The notes below the pieces were generated by a model. It did no database searches. It was not told the origin of the DNA and saw only the letters and a list, made by a program, of their open reading frames with translations. From Streptomyces sp. SUK 48 (GTDB lineage: Bacteria; Actinomycetota; Actinomycetes; Streptomycetales; Streptomycetaceae), in NCBI RefSeq assembly GCF_009650765.1, contig NZ_CP045740.1, positions 434,001-498,000 of the forward strand: a stretch of 64,000 nucleotides of DNA. The letters are read 5' to 3'. The position numbers were made by a program, and so were the translations under genes. Of this stretch, positions 18,293-25,703 are shown in pieces. Positions within the stretch are counted from its first letter, which is position 1. Each line of letters starts with the position of its first letter.

Positions 18293-18883
18293 CTACTCCG
18301 GGTCGCCCGCCACCCGGGCGTGCAGATGCTGGTCGTGCCAGCCGTCGGCGTGCAGCAGGGCGTCGCGCATCGTGCCCTCGAAGGCGAACCCGGCCTTCTC
18401 GGCGACCCGGCAGGAGGCGGGGTTGGCGGTGGAGTGGCACAGCCGCAGGCGGTGCAGGCCCAGGTCGTCGAGGGACCAGCGGGCGAGGCGCCGGGTCGCG
18501 CCGACGGCGAGGCCGGCGCCGCGGGCCCCGGGCAGCAGCCAGTAGACGAGTTCCGCGGCACCGCCCGCGAGGTCGATGTCGTTGAGCCCGATCAGTCCGA
18601 TCGCGGGGCCGCCCGACCTGGCGATGGCCCAGACGGCGCCGGTCTCGTCCCGCCACCGCTCCCGCATCCGCTCGATCCGGCGCCGGGCGTCGGCGTGGTC
18701 GGCCACGGTGAACAGGTTCCACCGCGAGATCGCCGGATCCCGCGCGGCGGTCAGCAGCGCGTCGGCGTCGTCCGGGCTCCAGGGCCGCAGCTCCACGCCC
18801 TGCGCGAGGCCGAGCACGGGCTGCCCGCCGTCGGCCATGCGGCCCGCGGGTACGACGTCGGGTATGCCTGCGCCGGAGATCAT
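18293..18883 (-). CDS. GNAT family N-acetyltransferase
   Basis: This 196-residue acetyltransferase is of the RimJ/RimL-like type. It begins the domain with 'VELRPWSPDDADALLTAARDP', has 'GLIGLNDID', the acetyl-CoA loop 'LLPGARGAGLAVGATRRLARW' and the C-terminal 'NPASCRVAEKAGFAFEGTMRD'. It transfers acetyl groups to a protein N terminus or small molecule, and the substrate is unknown. The ATG at 18883 is preferred because earlier same-frame starts lie inside the upstream phosphoesterase gene, 22 bases away, with which it is probably co-transcribed. An ATG at 18838 is an alternative. Confidence 0.88.
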   Translation of the reverse strand: MISGAGIPDVVPAGRMADGGQPVLGLAQGVELRPWSPDDADALLTAARDPAISRWNLFTVADHADARRRIERMRERWRDETGAVWAIARSGGPAIGLIGLNDIDLAGGAAELVYWLLPGARGAGLAVGATRRLARWSLDDLGLHRLRLCHSTANPASCRVAEKAGFAFEGTMRDALLHADGWHDQHLHARVAGDPE

Positions 18884-18905
18884 CCGGCGATGATCGCACG
18901 CCGTA

Positions 18906-19406
18906 CTACCGCGGGGGCAGCCTGCACAGGGTGATCTCGGCAAGCGCCCCGTCCTTGATCTCGGCCGTCATATAGGTGCAGTACGGCTGGCGGCGGCGGT
19001 CGGTCGGCGACCCGGGGTTGAGCAGCCGGAGCCCGCCGGGGGCGGTGCTGTCCCAGGGGATGTGGCTGTGCCCGAACACCAGCACGTCGAGGTCGGGGAA
19101 GCGCGCGGCGCAACGGGCCTCGCGGCCGGGCGCGGCCCCGGTCTCGTGCACCGCCCCGAAGCGCAGGCCGCCGAGTTCGGCGTACGCCACCTCGGGCAGC
19201 CGGGCGCGCAGCCCGGGTCCGTCGTTGTTGCCGTAGACCCCGATCAGCCGGCGGCTGCGGCTCTCCAGCAGATCGAGCGTGGCGGTGTCCACCCAGTCCC
19301 CGGCGTGGAACACGACGTCCGCGCGCGGGAGTTCGTCCAGCAGCAGCTCGGGGAGCCGCTTGGCGCGCCGGGGCAGATGCGTGTCGGACATGAGCAGGAG
19401 TCGCAC
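18906..19406 (-). CDS. YfcE/MJ0936-family metallophosphoesterase
   Basis: The 166-residue protein has the complete set of calcineurin-like metal motifs: 'LLMSDTHLP' (D-x-H), 'FHAGDWVD' (GD), 'VYGNNDG' (GN-D) and 'VFGHSH' (GHxH). YfcE-like enzymes hydrolyse phosphodiesters with manganese, and the physiological substrate is unclear. It has an ATG start, is the first gene of a probable pair with the GNAT gene, and diverges from the MarR gene. Confidence 0.92.
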   Translation of the reverse strand: MRLLLMSDTHLPRRAKRLPELLLDELPRADVVFHAGDWVDTATLDLLESRSRRLIGVYGNNDGPGLRARLPEVAYAELGGLRFGAVHETGAAPGREARCAARFPDLDVLVFGHSHIPWDSTAPGGLRLLNPGSPTDRRRQPYCTYMTAEIKDGALAEITLCRLPPR

Positions 19407-19471
19407 GGCTTCAGCTTAGGCGGGCGCCGTCCGGCGCGTGCCCGGGAGTCCTTCGGGCAAAGCCGGCCAAT

Positions 19472-19504
19472 TGTTCAGGTAAAGCTGAACAGTTCCAGCT
19501 GGAC
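19472..19504. promoter_or_regulatory. probable MarR operator (two adjacent palindromes)
   Basis: TGTTCAG (19472-19478) and CTGAACA (19485-19491) form a perfect 7-bp inverted repeat. The self-complementary TCCAGCTGGA follows at 19495-19504. The cluster sits 31 bases before the MarR start, as expected for an autoregulatory site. Assignment to this regulator is inferred from position. Confidence 0.6.
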
Positions 19505-19534
19505 AGTCTTGCCTGACGGACCTAGGGTGACGGC

Positions 19535-19972
19535 ATGGAAGACATCTCCGACGCGGCGGTCCGGGCGGCGCGCGATCTGCGGGTGGCGTTCAGCCGGCTG
19601 CGGCGCCGTATCCGCGAGGTCGCCCAGGACGCGGACCTGACTCCGTCGCAGGAGTCGGCGCTGACCCTGGTCGGCAAGCACGGCGCGGCCACCGCGAGCG
19701 CGCTGGCGGCCGCCGAGGGGGTGCGCCCGCAGTCCATGGCCACCACGCTGGCCGGGCTGGAGCAGCACGCCCTGATCCGCCGCGCCCCCGACCCGGACGA
19801 CGGCCGCCGCCAGCTGGTCACCCTGACCGACGCCGGCCGGGCCCGCGTCGAGGGCAACCGGCAGGTGCGCGAGGAGTGGCTGGCGCGCGCCTTCCAGGAC
19901 CGGTACAGCGACGCGGAGCGGCAGACGATCCTGACGGCGCTGGAGCTGATGCAGCGGCTGTCGCGGCCGTAG
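19535..19972 (+). CDS. MarR family transcriptional regulator
   Basis: This 145-residue winged-helix repressor has its DNA-binding core at residues 45-105. It shows 'LTPSQESALTLVGKHGAATASALAAAEGVRPQ', then the recognition helix and the wing 'ALIRRAPDPDDGRRQLVTLTDAGR'. Such regulators bind palindromes as dimers and respond to phenolic ligands. Palindromes sit just upstream. The downstream neighbour on the same strand is an isochorismatase-type hydrolase, 105 bases away, which may be its target. Confidence 0.93.
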   Translation: MEDISDAAVRAARDLRVAFSRLRRRIREVAQDADLTPSQESALTLVGKHGAATASALAAAEGVRPQSMATTLAGLEQHALIRRAPDPDDGRRQLVTLTDAGRARVEGNRQVREEWLARAFQDRYSDAERQTILTALELMQRLSRP

Positions 19973-20077
19973 CCACCGGAAGGACGCGCAGCCACCGGAC
20001 GCACGCACGCCTGCGCACGCCCCCTGAAAAACCCTGAACGACCCCTGAAACAACCCCCTCGAAAGGCCGACCGACTC

Positions 20078-20662
20078 ATGTCGCTCACCACGCTCGACCC
20101 CCGTACCGCCCTCGTCGTGATCGACCTCCAGCGCGGCATCGTGGGCTCCCCCTGCCAGCCGCACCCGGGCGCCGACGTGCTGTCCCGCTCGGTGGAGCTG
20201 GCCGAGGCGTTCCGCGCCCGGAACCTGCCCGTCGTCCTGGTCCGGGTCTCCTTCGCCGCCGACTTCGCCGACGTGATGCCCGGCCGCACCGAGCAGCAGG
20301 GCGGCGGCGCGGCGTTCTCGGAGGGCTGGGACGTCATCGTCGACGAACTGACCGGCCACCCGGGCGACATCCAGGTCACCAAGCACAACTGGAGCGCCCT
20401 GTTCGGCACCGACCTGGACGTGCAGCTGCGCCGCCGCGGGGTCACCCAGATCGTGCTGACCGGCATCGCCACCAGCATCGGCGTCGAGTCCACCGCGCGG
20501 GACGCCTACGCCATGGGCTACCACGTCACCCTGGCCACCGACGCGATGGCCGACCGGGACGCCGCGACGCACGCGCACAGCGTCGAGAAGATCTTCCCGC
20601 GGCTGGGCGAGACCGGCACCGCGGCGGAAGTCCTGGAGCTGCTGGCCAAGACGCACGGCTGA
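20078..20662 (+). CDS. isochorismatase-family hydrolase without the catalytic cysteine
   Basis: This 194-residue protein has the isochorismatase fold. The acid residue is in 'ALVVIDLQRGIV' and the lysine in 'QVTKHNWSALFGT'. The cis-peptide/nucleophile loop reads 'TGIATSIGVESTARDAY', where glycine stands in place of the cysteine of nicotinamidases and N-carbamoyl hydrolases. Glycine at this place is also found in PhzD/EntB-type isochorismate hydrolases, which do not need a thiol. A vinyl-ether hydrolase or an unknown amide substrate is therefore possible. It has an ATG start and an AAAGG ribosome site, and it lies downstream of MarR. Confidence 0.88.
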   Translation: MSLTTLDPRTALVVIDLQRGIVGSPCQPHPGADVLSRSVELAEAFRARNLPVVLVRVSFAADFADVMPGRTEQQGGGAAFSEGWDVIVDELTGHPGDIQVTKHNWSALFGTDLDVQLRRRGVTQIVLTGIATSIGVESTARDAYAMGYHVTLATDAMADRDAATHAHSVEKIFPRLGETGTAAEVLELLAKTHG

Positions 20663-20705
20663 GCCCCGGAGCAGGCGGCGCCCGGCCGGGTCCGGACAGC
20701 GCGGC

Positions 20706-20739
20706 GGCCCGGTTCCTCGCCTGCGCGAGGGGCCGGGCC
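20706..20739 (+). terminator. terminator after the isochorismatase-type gene
   Basis: A 15-bp stem with two G-U pairs (20706-20720 with 20725-20739) and a 4-base loop CTGC begins 44 bases after the stop. Confidence 0.85.
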
Positions 20740-20795
20740 GGTGCGCTCTCCACAGCCGCGGGGGTGCCGTGTGCTCAGTGCTCGCCGCGAAGGGT

Positions 20796-20981
20796 TCAGT
20801 CCTCGCCGCGCACGATGGTGTCCTCGGGGCCGTTGCCCGGCCGCCAGGTCCCGGTGCGGTCCAGGACGGCGGGCACGCAGGTGCGCACCCGCAGATCCGG
20901 GTGGTCCCGCCGGCTGTGCGCCTGCGCCCACCCCGTCTCGGCCTGCGGTATGTCCGGCTGCTCGATCGGCTGCGCGATCAC
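20796..20981 (-). CDS. small hypothetical protein (61 aa)
   Basis: A GTG-started reading frame of 61 codons has strongly biased third-position GC over its whole length. It gives a sensible hydrophilic protein (start V/M-IAQPIEQPDIPQ, end 'PEDTIVRGED'). AGAGGGTGG lies upstream as a possible ribosome site. An overlapping frame starting at a nearby ATG gives only Arg/Gly/Pro-rich shadow sequence. I recognise no domain. Confidence 0.55.
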   Translation of the reverse strand: MIAQPIEQPDIPQAETGWAQAHSRRDHPDLRVRTCVPAVLDRTGTWRPGNGPEDTIVRGED

Positions 20982-21116
20982 GTCGTGTCATCCACCCTCT
21001 GCGTACGGCGGCCGGCGGGACCGGCGTGGTGTCGACCCCGCAGACCTGGTCTGGACTGTCCGGTGCGGGTAACCACTCCGCGCGGCCCGCAAACACCGGC
21101 CGCGCGCCGGAGCCGC

Positions 21117-21485
21117 TCAGGTGCGGCCGCCACCACCGCCGCCGAAGGACCCGCCGGACCCGGGCGACCAGCGCGGACGCCGCTGGTCGTCGGCGCGCTG
21201 GGAGCGGATGTTGTCGACCTGGTGCGGGGTGAGACGCTCGCTCCCGTCGGCGGCCTTCGGCACCTCGCGGGGCTCGCGCATCTCGATGGTCTCGCCGACC
21301 GGGCCCGTCGGCGGCAGCTTGGGCTGCTCCTCCGGGAGCGGCGGTGCGGGCTCGCGCTCGCGCACCTTGAAGCCCAGCCGGAACGCCCAGATCAGTCCGC
21401 CGACCAGGACGACCCCGGCGACCAGGATGAGGACGTAGCCGAAGACCTGCCTGCCGGCGGCCGCTTCGTACATGGCAGTGTTCAT
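21117..21485 (-). CDS. DUF6479-type membrane protein
   Basis: This 122-residue protein has one transmembrane helix at residues 15-37. A cytoplasmic 'FRLGFKVRERE' segment follows, then a proline-rich stretch with 'MREPREVP', a short helix 'SERLTPHQVDNIRSQ', and a glycine-rich C terminus. This arrangement matches the DUF6479 family, found almost only in streptomycetes and of unknown function. It has an ATG start and lies 67 bases downstream of another small gene on the same strand. Confidence 0.85.
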   Translation of the reverse strand: MNTAMYEAAAGRQVFGYVLILVAGVVLVGGLIWAFRLGFKVREREPAPPLPEEQPKLPPTGPVGETIEMREPREVPKAADGSERLTPHQVDNIRSQRADDQRRPRWSPGSGGSFGGGGGGRT

Positions 21486-21552
21486 GGACGGCGGGTACCC
21501 GGGGTGGAGAGACGAATACTGGTTCTTACGGGGGTCTTTCCCCGGCCGCCCG

Positions 21553-21840
21553 TCAGAGCGCCGGCGGCCGCTGCCCCTGCGCCGCGGCGGCGCGTTCCAC
21601 CTCGGCCTCGATGTCGGCGCGCGGGCGGCCCGTCTCCTTCGCGTACTCGCTCAGCGCGGTCTGCACATCGCGGGCGAGGTCGCGCCAGGCCCGCAGGGCG
21701 GTCTCGTAGGTGCCCGACTGGGCGCCGGTCATGCCCTGTTCGGCCGGCGGGCCGTACGCCTCCCGCAGCTCCTCGACCGTGGTGTGGGCCGTCTCGGCCG
21801 CCCGCTGCTTCTGCACCAGTTCCTCGAAGGTGTGTGCCAC
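21553..21840 (-). CDS. conserved helical hypothetical protein (95 aa)
   Basis: The protein starts at GTG 21840 and reads as one long amphipathic helical protein (AHTFEELVQKQRAAETAH..., 'LARDVQTALSEYAKETG', 'ADIEAEVERAAAAQGQ'). It is probably coiled-coil and cytoplasmic. The same frame stays open for a long way upstream, but that part is antisense to the phosphatase gene and has shadow composition. I know no domain name. It diverges from the SpoIIE-type phosphatase gene and precedes the DUF6479 gene. Confidence 0.75.
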   Translation of the reverse strand: MAHTFEELVQKQRAAETAHTTVEELREAYGPPAEQGMTGAQSGTYETALRAWRDLARDVQTALSEYAKETGRPRADIEAEVERAAAAQGQRPPAL

Positions 21841-21984
21841 CCCATCGAATCTAGGCGTGGTCCCGCCGGCGCGCCTGTCCAACCCGCAACCAAGCCCTCC
21901 GGCCCGCTCGCCGTGCGCCGGACGCCGCCACGGGGGAGTCTTGAGCCGGGATGCGACACGCGGCCGTACGAGGAGGTGGTCGGC

Positions 21985-24120
21985 GTGTCCGACGGGCCAG
22001 GGCCCTCTCGGGCGGCTGCCGCCGGGACACCGGCCGGCGAGCCGGTGCTGTCGTTCGCCCTGGCCTCGATGATGGAGGAGGTGCACGCCCACTCCGGGGC
22101 GGTGTACCTGCTCAGGCCCGACGAACCGGTCCTGGAGATGGCGGTCCACGCGGGCCTGCCCCGGGCCTTCGCGGCGCCCTGGGAGCGGCTGGGGCTCGGC
22201 GCGTCGGTGCCGGTCGCGGACGCGGTGCGCAAGCGGCACCTGGTCTGGGTGGGCGGCGAGGAGGAGATGGCGGGGCGCTATCCGCGCATCGCGGTCGTGC
22301 TGCCGTACCCGTTCGCGCTGGCCGCGCTGCCGCTGGCGACGGCGCACGAGGTGTACGGCGCGGTGTTCGTGACCTGGCCCGGGAGCCATCCCCCCGCGCT
22401 GTCCACCGAGGAGCGGGTCCGGCTGACCGCGGCCTGCAAGCGGCTGGCGCTGCGGCTCGCCCGCGCCGCGAGGGAACGGAGGCCCCTGGGCCGTGAGCAC
22501 GATCTGCTGGCGGCGCCCGGACCCGAGGTGGCGGGCACACTGGGCTCCGTCGAGGCCACGCGGATGGTGGCCCGGCTGCCGTACGGACTGCTGTCGCTGG
22601 ATCTGCACGGGCGGATCGGCTACGTCAGCCCGGCCGCCGCCGGTCTGCTCGGCAGGTCCCCGGACGACCTGCTCGGCACCCTGCCGTGGCTCTCGGTGCC
22701 CTGGCTGGACGATCCGACCTATGAGGACCGCTACCGGGCCGCGCTGCTGAGCCAGCAGCCGACCTCGTTCGTGGCGCTGCGGCCGCCCGGCGACTGGCTG
22801 TCGTTCCGGCTGTACCCGAGCCTGACCGGGCTCAGCGTGCGCATCGTCCGGGCACGCCCGATGGCCGACGTGGTGCGGGCCGCCGCGCCGGTGGAGGCGG
22901 GGCCGTCCCGGCTGGTGACGATCTCCCAGGTGCTGAACCTGGCGGGCGCGCTGACCGAGGCGGTGGGGGTGCGGGACGTGGTGCGGCTGGTCTGGGAGGA
23001 GCTGGCGCCCGCGGTGGGCTGCCGGGCGCTGGCGATCGCCTCGCCGCAGGCCGGGCGGCTGCATCTGCTGGGGCACCGGGGGTACGACGATCCGCGGGTG
23101 GTGGAGCGGTTCGAGGGGCTGCCGCTGTCCGAGCGGACCCCGGGCATGCGGGCGCTGAGCAGCGGGGTGCCCGCGTTCTTCGAGTCCCGGGAGCAGATGG
23201 GGCGCCTCTACCCGGAGCGGGAGGAGAGCCCGGACGGCTTCTCGGCCTGGGCGTACCTGCCGTTGATCGCCTCCGGGCGGCCGGTCGGCACCTGTGTGCT
23301 GGCGTACGCCGAGCCGCGGCTCTTCCCCGCCGACGAGCGGGCCGTACTGACCGCCCTCGGCGGGCTGATCGCGCAGGCCCTGGAGCGCGCGATGCTCTAC
23401 GACGCCGAGCACCAGCTGGCGCACGGGCTGCAACAGGCGCTGCTGCCGCACTCGCTGGCGTCGCTGCCGGGCGTGGAGGCGGCGGCCCGGTATCTGCCGG
23501 CCACTCATGGCATGGAGATCGGCGGCGACTTCTACGACCTGGTCGCGGCCCGGCCCCTGACGGCGGCGGTGATCGGGGACGTGCAGGGGCACAACGTGAC
23601 GGCGGCGGGCCTGATGGGGCAACTGCGCACCGGAGTGCGGGCGTACACCGCGGTGGGGCAGGGCCCGCACGAGGTGATGGCCAGCACCAACCGGCTGCTG
23701 ATCGACCTGGGCGCGGAGCTGTTCGCCAGCTGTCTGTATCTGCGCCTCGACCCGGCGGCCGGGCTCGCCGTGATGGCGCGCGCGGGGCATCCGCCGCCGC
23801 TGCTGCGGCGGCCCGACGGGCAGGTGCGGGTGCTGGACCTGGCCGGCGGCCCGCTGCTCGGCATCGACCCGTCGGCGGCGTACCCGACGACCGAGGTCGC
23901 CCTCACCCCCGGCTCGGTCCTCGTCCTCTATACCGACGGCCTGGTGGAATCCCCCGGCGTGGACATCGAGGACGCCCTGGCGGAACTGGGCGCACGGCTC
24001 GCTCAGCTGGGCGGGCTGCCGCTGGAGATGCTCGCGGACGAACTGGTCCGGCAGAGCGTGCCGGCGGGGGCGCGCAGGGACGATGTGGCGCTGCTGCTCC
24101 TGCGGGCGCGCGACGACTGA
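21985..24120 (+). CDS. GAF-PAS-GAF-SpoIIE protein phosphatase
   Basis: This 711-residue multidomain phosphatase has a GAF-like sensor (about residues 15-150), a PAS domain (about 195-300, 'LPYGLLSLDLHGRIGYVSPAAAGLLGRS'), a second GAF (about 320-460) and a PP2C/SpoIIE catalytic domain (about 485-711). The catalytic domain has the metal-binding motifs 'EIGGDFYDLV', 'VIGDVQGHN', 'YTDGLVE' and 'RRDDVALLLLR'. These enzymes dephosphorylate anti-anti-sigma factors in partner-switching circuits. The GTG at 21985 was chosen for its GAGGAGG ribosome site. No anti-sigma gene lies next to it. Confidence 0.92.
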   Translation: MSDGPGPSRAAAAGTPAGEPVLSFALASMMEEVHAHSGAVYLLRPDEPVLEMAVHAGLPRAFAAPWERLGLGASVPVADAVRKRHLVWVGGEEEMAGRYPRIAVVLPYPFALAALPLATAHEVYGAVFVTWPGSHPPALSTEERVRLTAACKRLALRLARAARERRPLGREHDLLAAPGPEVAGTLGSVEATRMVARLPYGLLSLDLHGRIGYVSPAAAGLLGRSPDDLLGTLPWLSVPWLDDPTYEDRYRAALLSQQPTSFVALRPPGDWLSFRLYPSLTGLSVRIVRARPMADVVRAAAPVEAGPSRLVTISQVLNLAGALTEAVGVRDVVRLVWEELAPAVGCRALAIASPQAGRLHLLGHRGYDDPRVVERFEGLPLSERTPGMRALSSGVPAFFESREQMGRLYPEREESPDGFSAWAYLPLIASGRPVGTCVLAYAEPRLFPADERAVLTALGGLIAQALERAMLYDAEHQLAHGLQQALLPHSLASLPGVEAAARYLPATHGMEIGGDFYDLVAARPLTAAVIGDVQGHNVTAAGLMGQLRTGVRAYTAVGQGPHEVMASTNRLLIDLGAELFASCLYLRLDPAAGLAVMARAGHPPPLLRRPDGQVRVLDLAGGPLLGIDPSAAYPTTEVALTPGSVLVLYTDGLVESPGVDIEDALAELGARLAQLGGLPLEMLADELVRQSVPAGARRDDVALLLLRARDD

Positions 24121-24577
24121 GAGCCCTCCACGCCCGAATGAGAGCCCTCGCACCCGAAGCGCCACGTTCAGCGATCGGTCCATGACGTTCAGTTCACGAT
24201 GCGTACCGGAATCCCCGCTTCAGCGAATCTGCACATTGAATGCTCAACCAAGCCACCGCGGTCAGTGCTTCTGCACATCCGGGCGCCCCCGGCCCGCTCC
24301 GGGCGGCCGTCGTGCCGGACCCGCCGCCCGGGGCAACCCCGTGGCCGCGACGATGCCGTGCCGCATGTGAAAAAGTCGCCGACAAGCCGTGCCCGCGCCT
24401 GCACGGTTGCACCCCCTCGTGGATCAAGTTCGCTGGTGAGGGGCCTGATTGAGTGGAAGCGCGGACGGCCCGCGTGCTTTGATCCTTCGCACCGCGGCCC
24501 TTCCTCCTGTCGATCGCCTGTCGACCGGAGAGGTCCGTTCCCCCCTTGCGAATATCCATATGAAGGGAAGTTCCATC
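24121..24577 (+). other. 457-base intergenic region upstream of the peptide precursor gene
   Basis: No supported gene is visible. It is less GC-rich than its surroundings in places (24185-24250 and 24360-24450). A 71-codon minus-strand frame here has poor composition and is not accepted. The precursor promoter must lie in it, but I cannot name a convincing -35/-10 pair. Confidence 0.5.
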
Positions 24578-24793
24578 ATGAACTCCACCCCCCAGGTCCA
24601 GACCGCTGAGATCGCCGACGCCGAGCTGGACGCCGTCTCCGGTGGTCTCCAGGTGAACGCCCTCAACACCGTGACCGGCGCCGTCAACGGCATCGCCCCG
24701 GTCTCCGACCTGGCCAACACGGCCATCGGCACGGTCGAGGGTGTCACCGGCCTGAACGTGGCCCCGGTCACCGGCCTGGTCGCCGGTCTCTGA
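24578..24793 (+). CDS. double-glycine leader peptide precursor (71 aa)
   Basis: The leader (residues 1-23) ends in 'AELDAVSGG', the double-glycine site that C39-peptidase ABC exporters cut. The 48-residue core is hydrophobic and rich in Val, Gly, Thr and Asn, with no Cys, Lys, Arg or aromatic residue. It contains two imperfect repeats of about 15 residues (31-45 and 52-67) with shared 'TVxG' and '(I/V)APV(S/T)' parts. The ATG at 24578 has GAAGGGAAG at a good distance, and an in-frame ATG at 24560 is weaker. A hairpin separates it from the exporter genes. It is probably an exported bacteriocin-like or signalling peptide. Confidence 0.85.
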   Translation: MNSTPQVQTAEIADAELDAVSGGLQVNALNTVTGAVNGIAPVSDLANTAIGTVEGVTGLNVAPVTGLVAGL

Positions 24794-24818
24794 CCGAGCC
24801 TCTTGCCTCCCCGTCGGT

Positions 24819-24843
24819 CCCGGAGCCGTCCCCCGGCTCCGGG
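24819..24843 (+). terminator. attenuator-like hairpin after the precursor gene
   Basis: A perfect 10-bp stem (24819-24828 with 24834-24843) and a 5-base loop lie between the precursor and the exporter operon. Partial termination here would give more precursor than exporter mRNA, as in many peptide loci. Confidence 0.7.
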
Positions 24844-24896
24844 GCTCTCGGGCGTCCCGAAACACCCGCGACTCCCCCACAGGTGAGGGAAGTTCC

Positions 24897-25703
24897 GTGC
24901 AGTTCCGCCAACAGGCCCTCGCCAAGCTCCAGTCGCCCCAGGAGCTGGACCTCCCGGTGCGGCTCGCCCGCCCGCAGGGCCGGCTCGCGCTCGGGGTCAC
25001 CGTCGCCGTCATGGCCGCGGCCTCCGTCTGGGCGGTGACCGGTTCGGTCGCCTCCACGGTGAGCGCGAGCGCCATCCTCACCCACGGGCAGGGCAGTTAC
25101 GTCCTCCAGAGCCCCGTGGCGGGTCAGGTGACGGCCGTCCTCGCCCGGCAGGGCCGGCAGCTGCCCGCGAACGCCCCCGTGGTCAAGGTCCGTACCCCGC
25201 AAGGGGATTCGGTGGTGCGCACGGTCGCCGCGGGCCGGATCACCACGCTCGCCGCCACCATCGGGCAGATCGTGCAGACCGGCACCGACGTGGCCGCCGT
25301 CGAGAAGACCGCCCACCCGGACGACCCGCTGTACGCGACCGTGTACGTCCCCGCCGAGAGCGCCGCCGCCATCCCCGCGCACGCCTCCGTGGACCTCACC
25401 GTCTCCTCCGTACCGGCGCAGCGCTACGGCGTGCTGCGCGGTCAGGTGCGCTCGGTGGACCGGGCCGCGCAGTCCGCGCAGTCGATCGCCGCGTTCCTCG
25501 GCGACAGCCAGCTCGGCCGCCAGTTCACCGAGGACGGCCGCCCGGTCGCCGTGACCGTGCGCCTTGACGGCTCGTCCGCCACCAGGAGCGGCTACCGGTG
25601 GTCGACCGCCGACGGGCCGCCGTTCCGGCCGGCCTCCATGACCCTCGCCTCCGCCTCCATCCGGCTGGCCGACCAGCACCCCGTCGATTGGCTGCTCCCG
25701 TGA
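24897..25703 (+). CDS. HlyD-type adaptor of an NHLM peptide export system
   Basis: This 268-residue periplasmic-adaptor-like protein has a short cytoplasmic N terminus, one membrane helix near residues 31-50, a lipoyl-like half ('YVLQSPVAGQVTAVLARQGRQL') and a C-terminal beta-barrel region. It is the membrane-fusion partner of the two ABC proteins downstream, as in systems annotated 'NHLP bacteriocin system secretion protein'. The GTG start has GAGGGAAG upstream. The stop overlaps the GTG of the peptidase-exporter by four bases. Confidence 0.88.
   Translation: MQFRQQALAKLQSPQELDLPVRLARPQGRLALGVTVAVMAAASVWAVTGSVASTVSASAILTHGQGSYVLQSPVAGQVTAVLARQGRQLPANAPVVKVRTPQGDSVVRTVAAGRITTLAATIGQIVQTGTDVAAVEKTAHPDDPLYATVYVPAESAAAIPAHASVDLTVSSVPAQRYGVLRGQVRSVDRAAQSAQSIAAFLGDSQLGRQFTEDGRPVAVTVRLDGSSATRSGYRWSTADGPPFRPASMTLASASIRLADQHPVDWLLP

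Noticed and set aside
18241..18934. C-terminal continuation of the VWA-domain frame
   Set aside because: It lies entirely antisense to a convincing GNAT gene and has no similarity to CoxE ends. A one-base shift just before gives a natural stop at 18240.
20518..21096. 192-codon minus-strand frame overlapping the isochorismatase-like gene
   Set aside because: It has Arg/Gly/Pro-rich shadow composition and overlaps a clear gene on the other strand. The 61-codon GTG frame in the gap is more credible.
24189..24404. 71-codon minus-strand frame upstream of the peptide precursor
   Set aside because: It has mixed codon bias, no ribosome site and no recognisable pattern. It is more likely non-coding control DNA.
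24578..24793. Lanthipeptide or sactipeptide precursor
   Set aside because: The core has no cysteine, and no LanB, LanC, LanM or radical SAM gene is in the locus.
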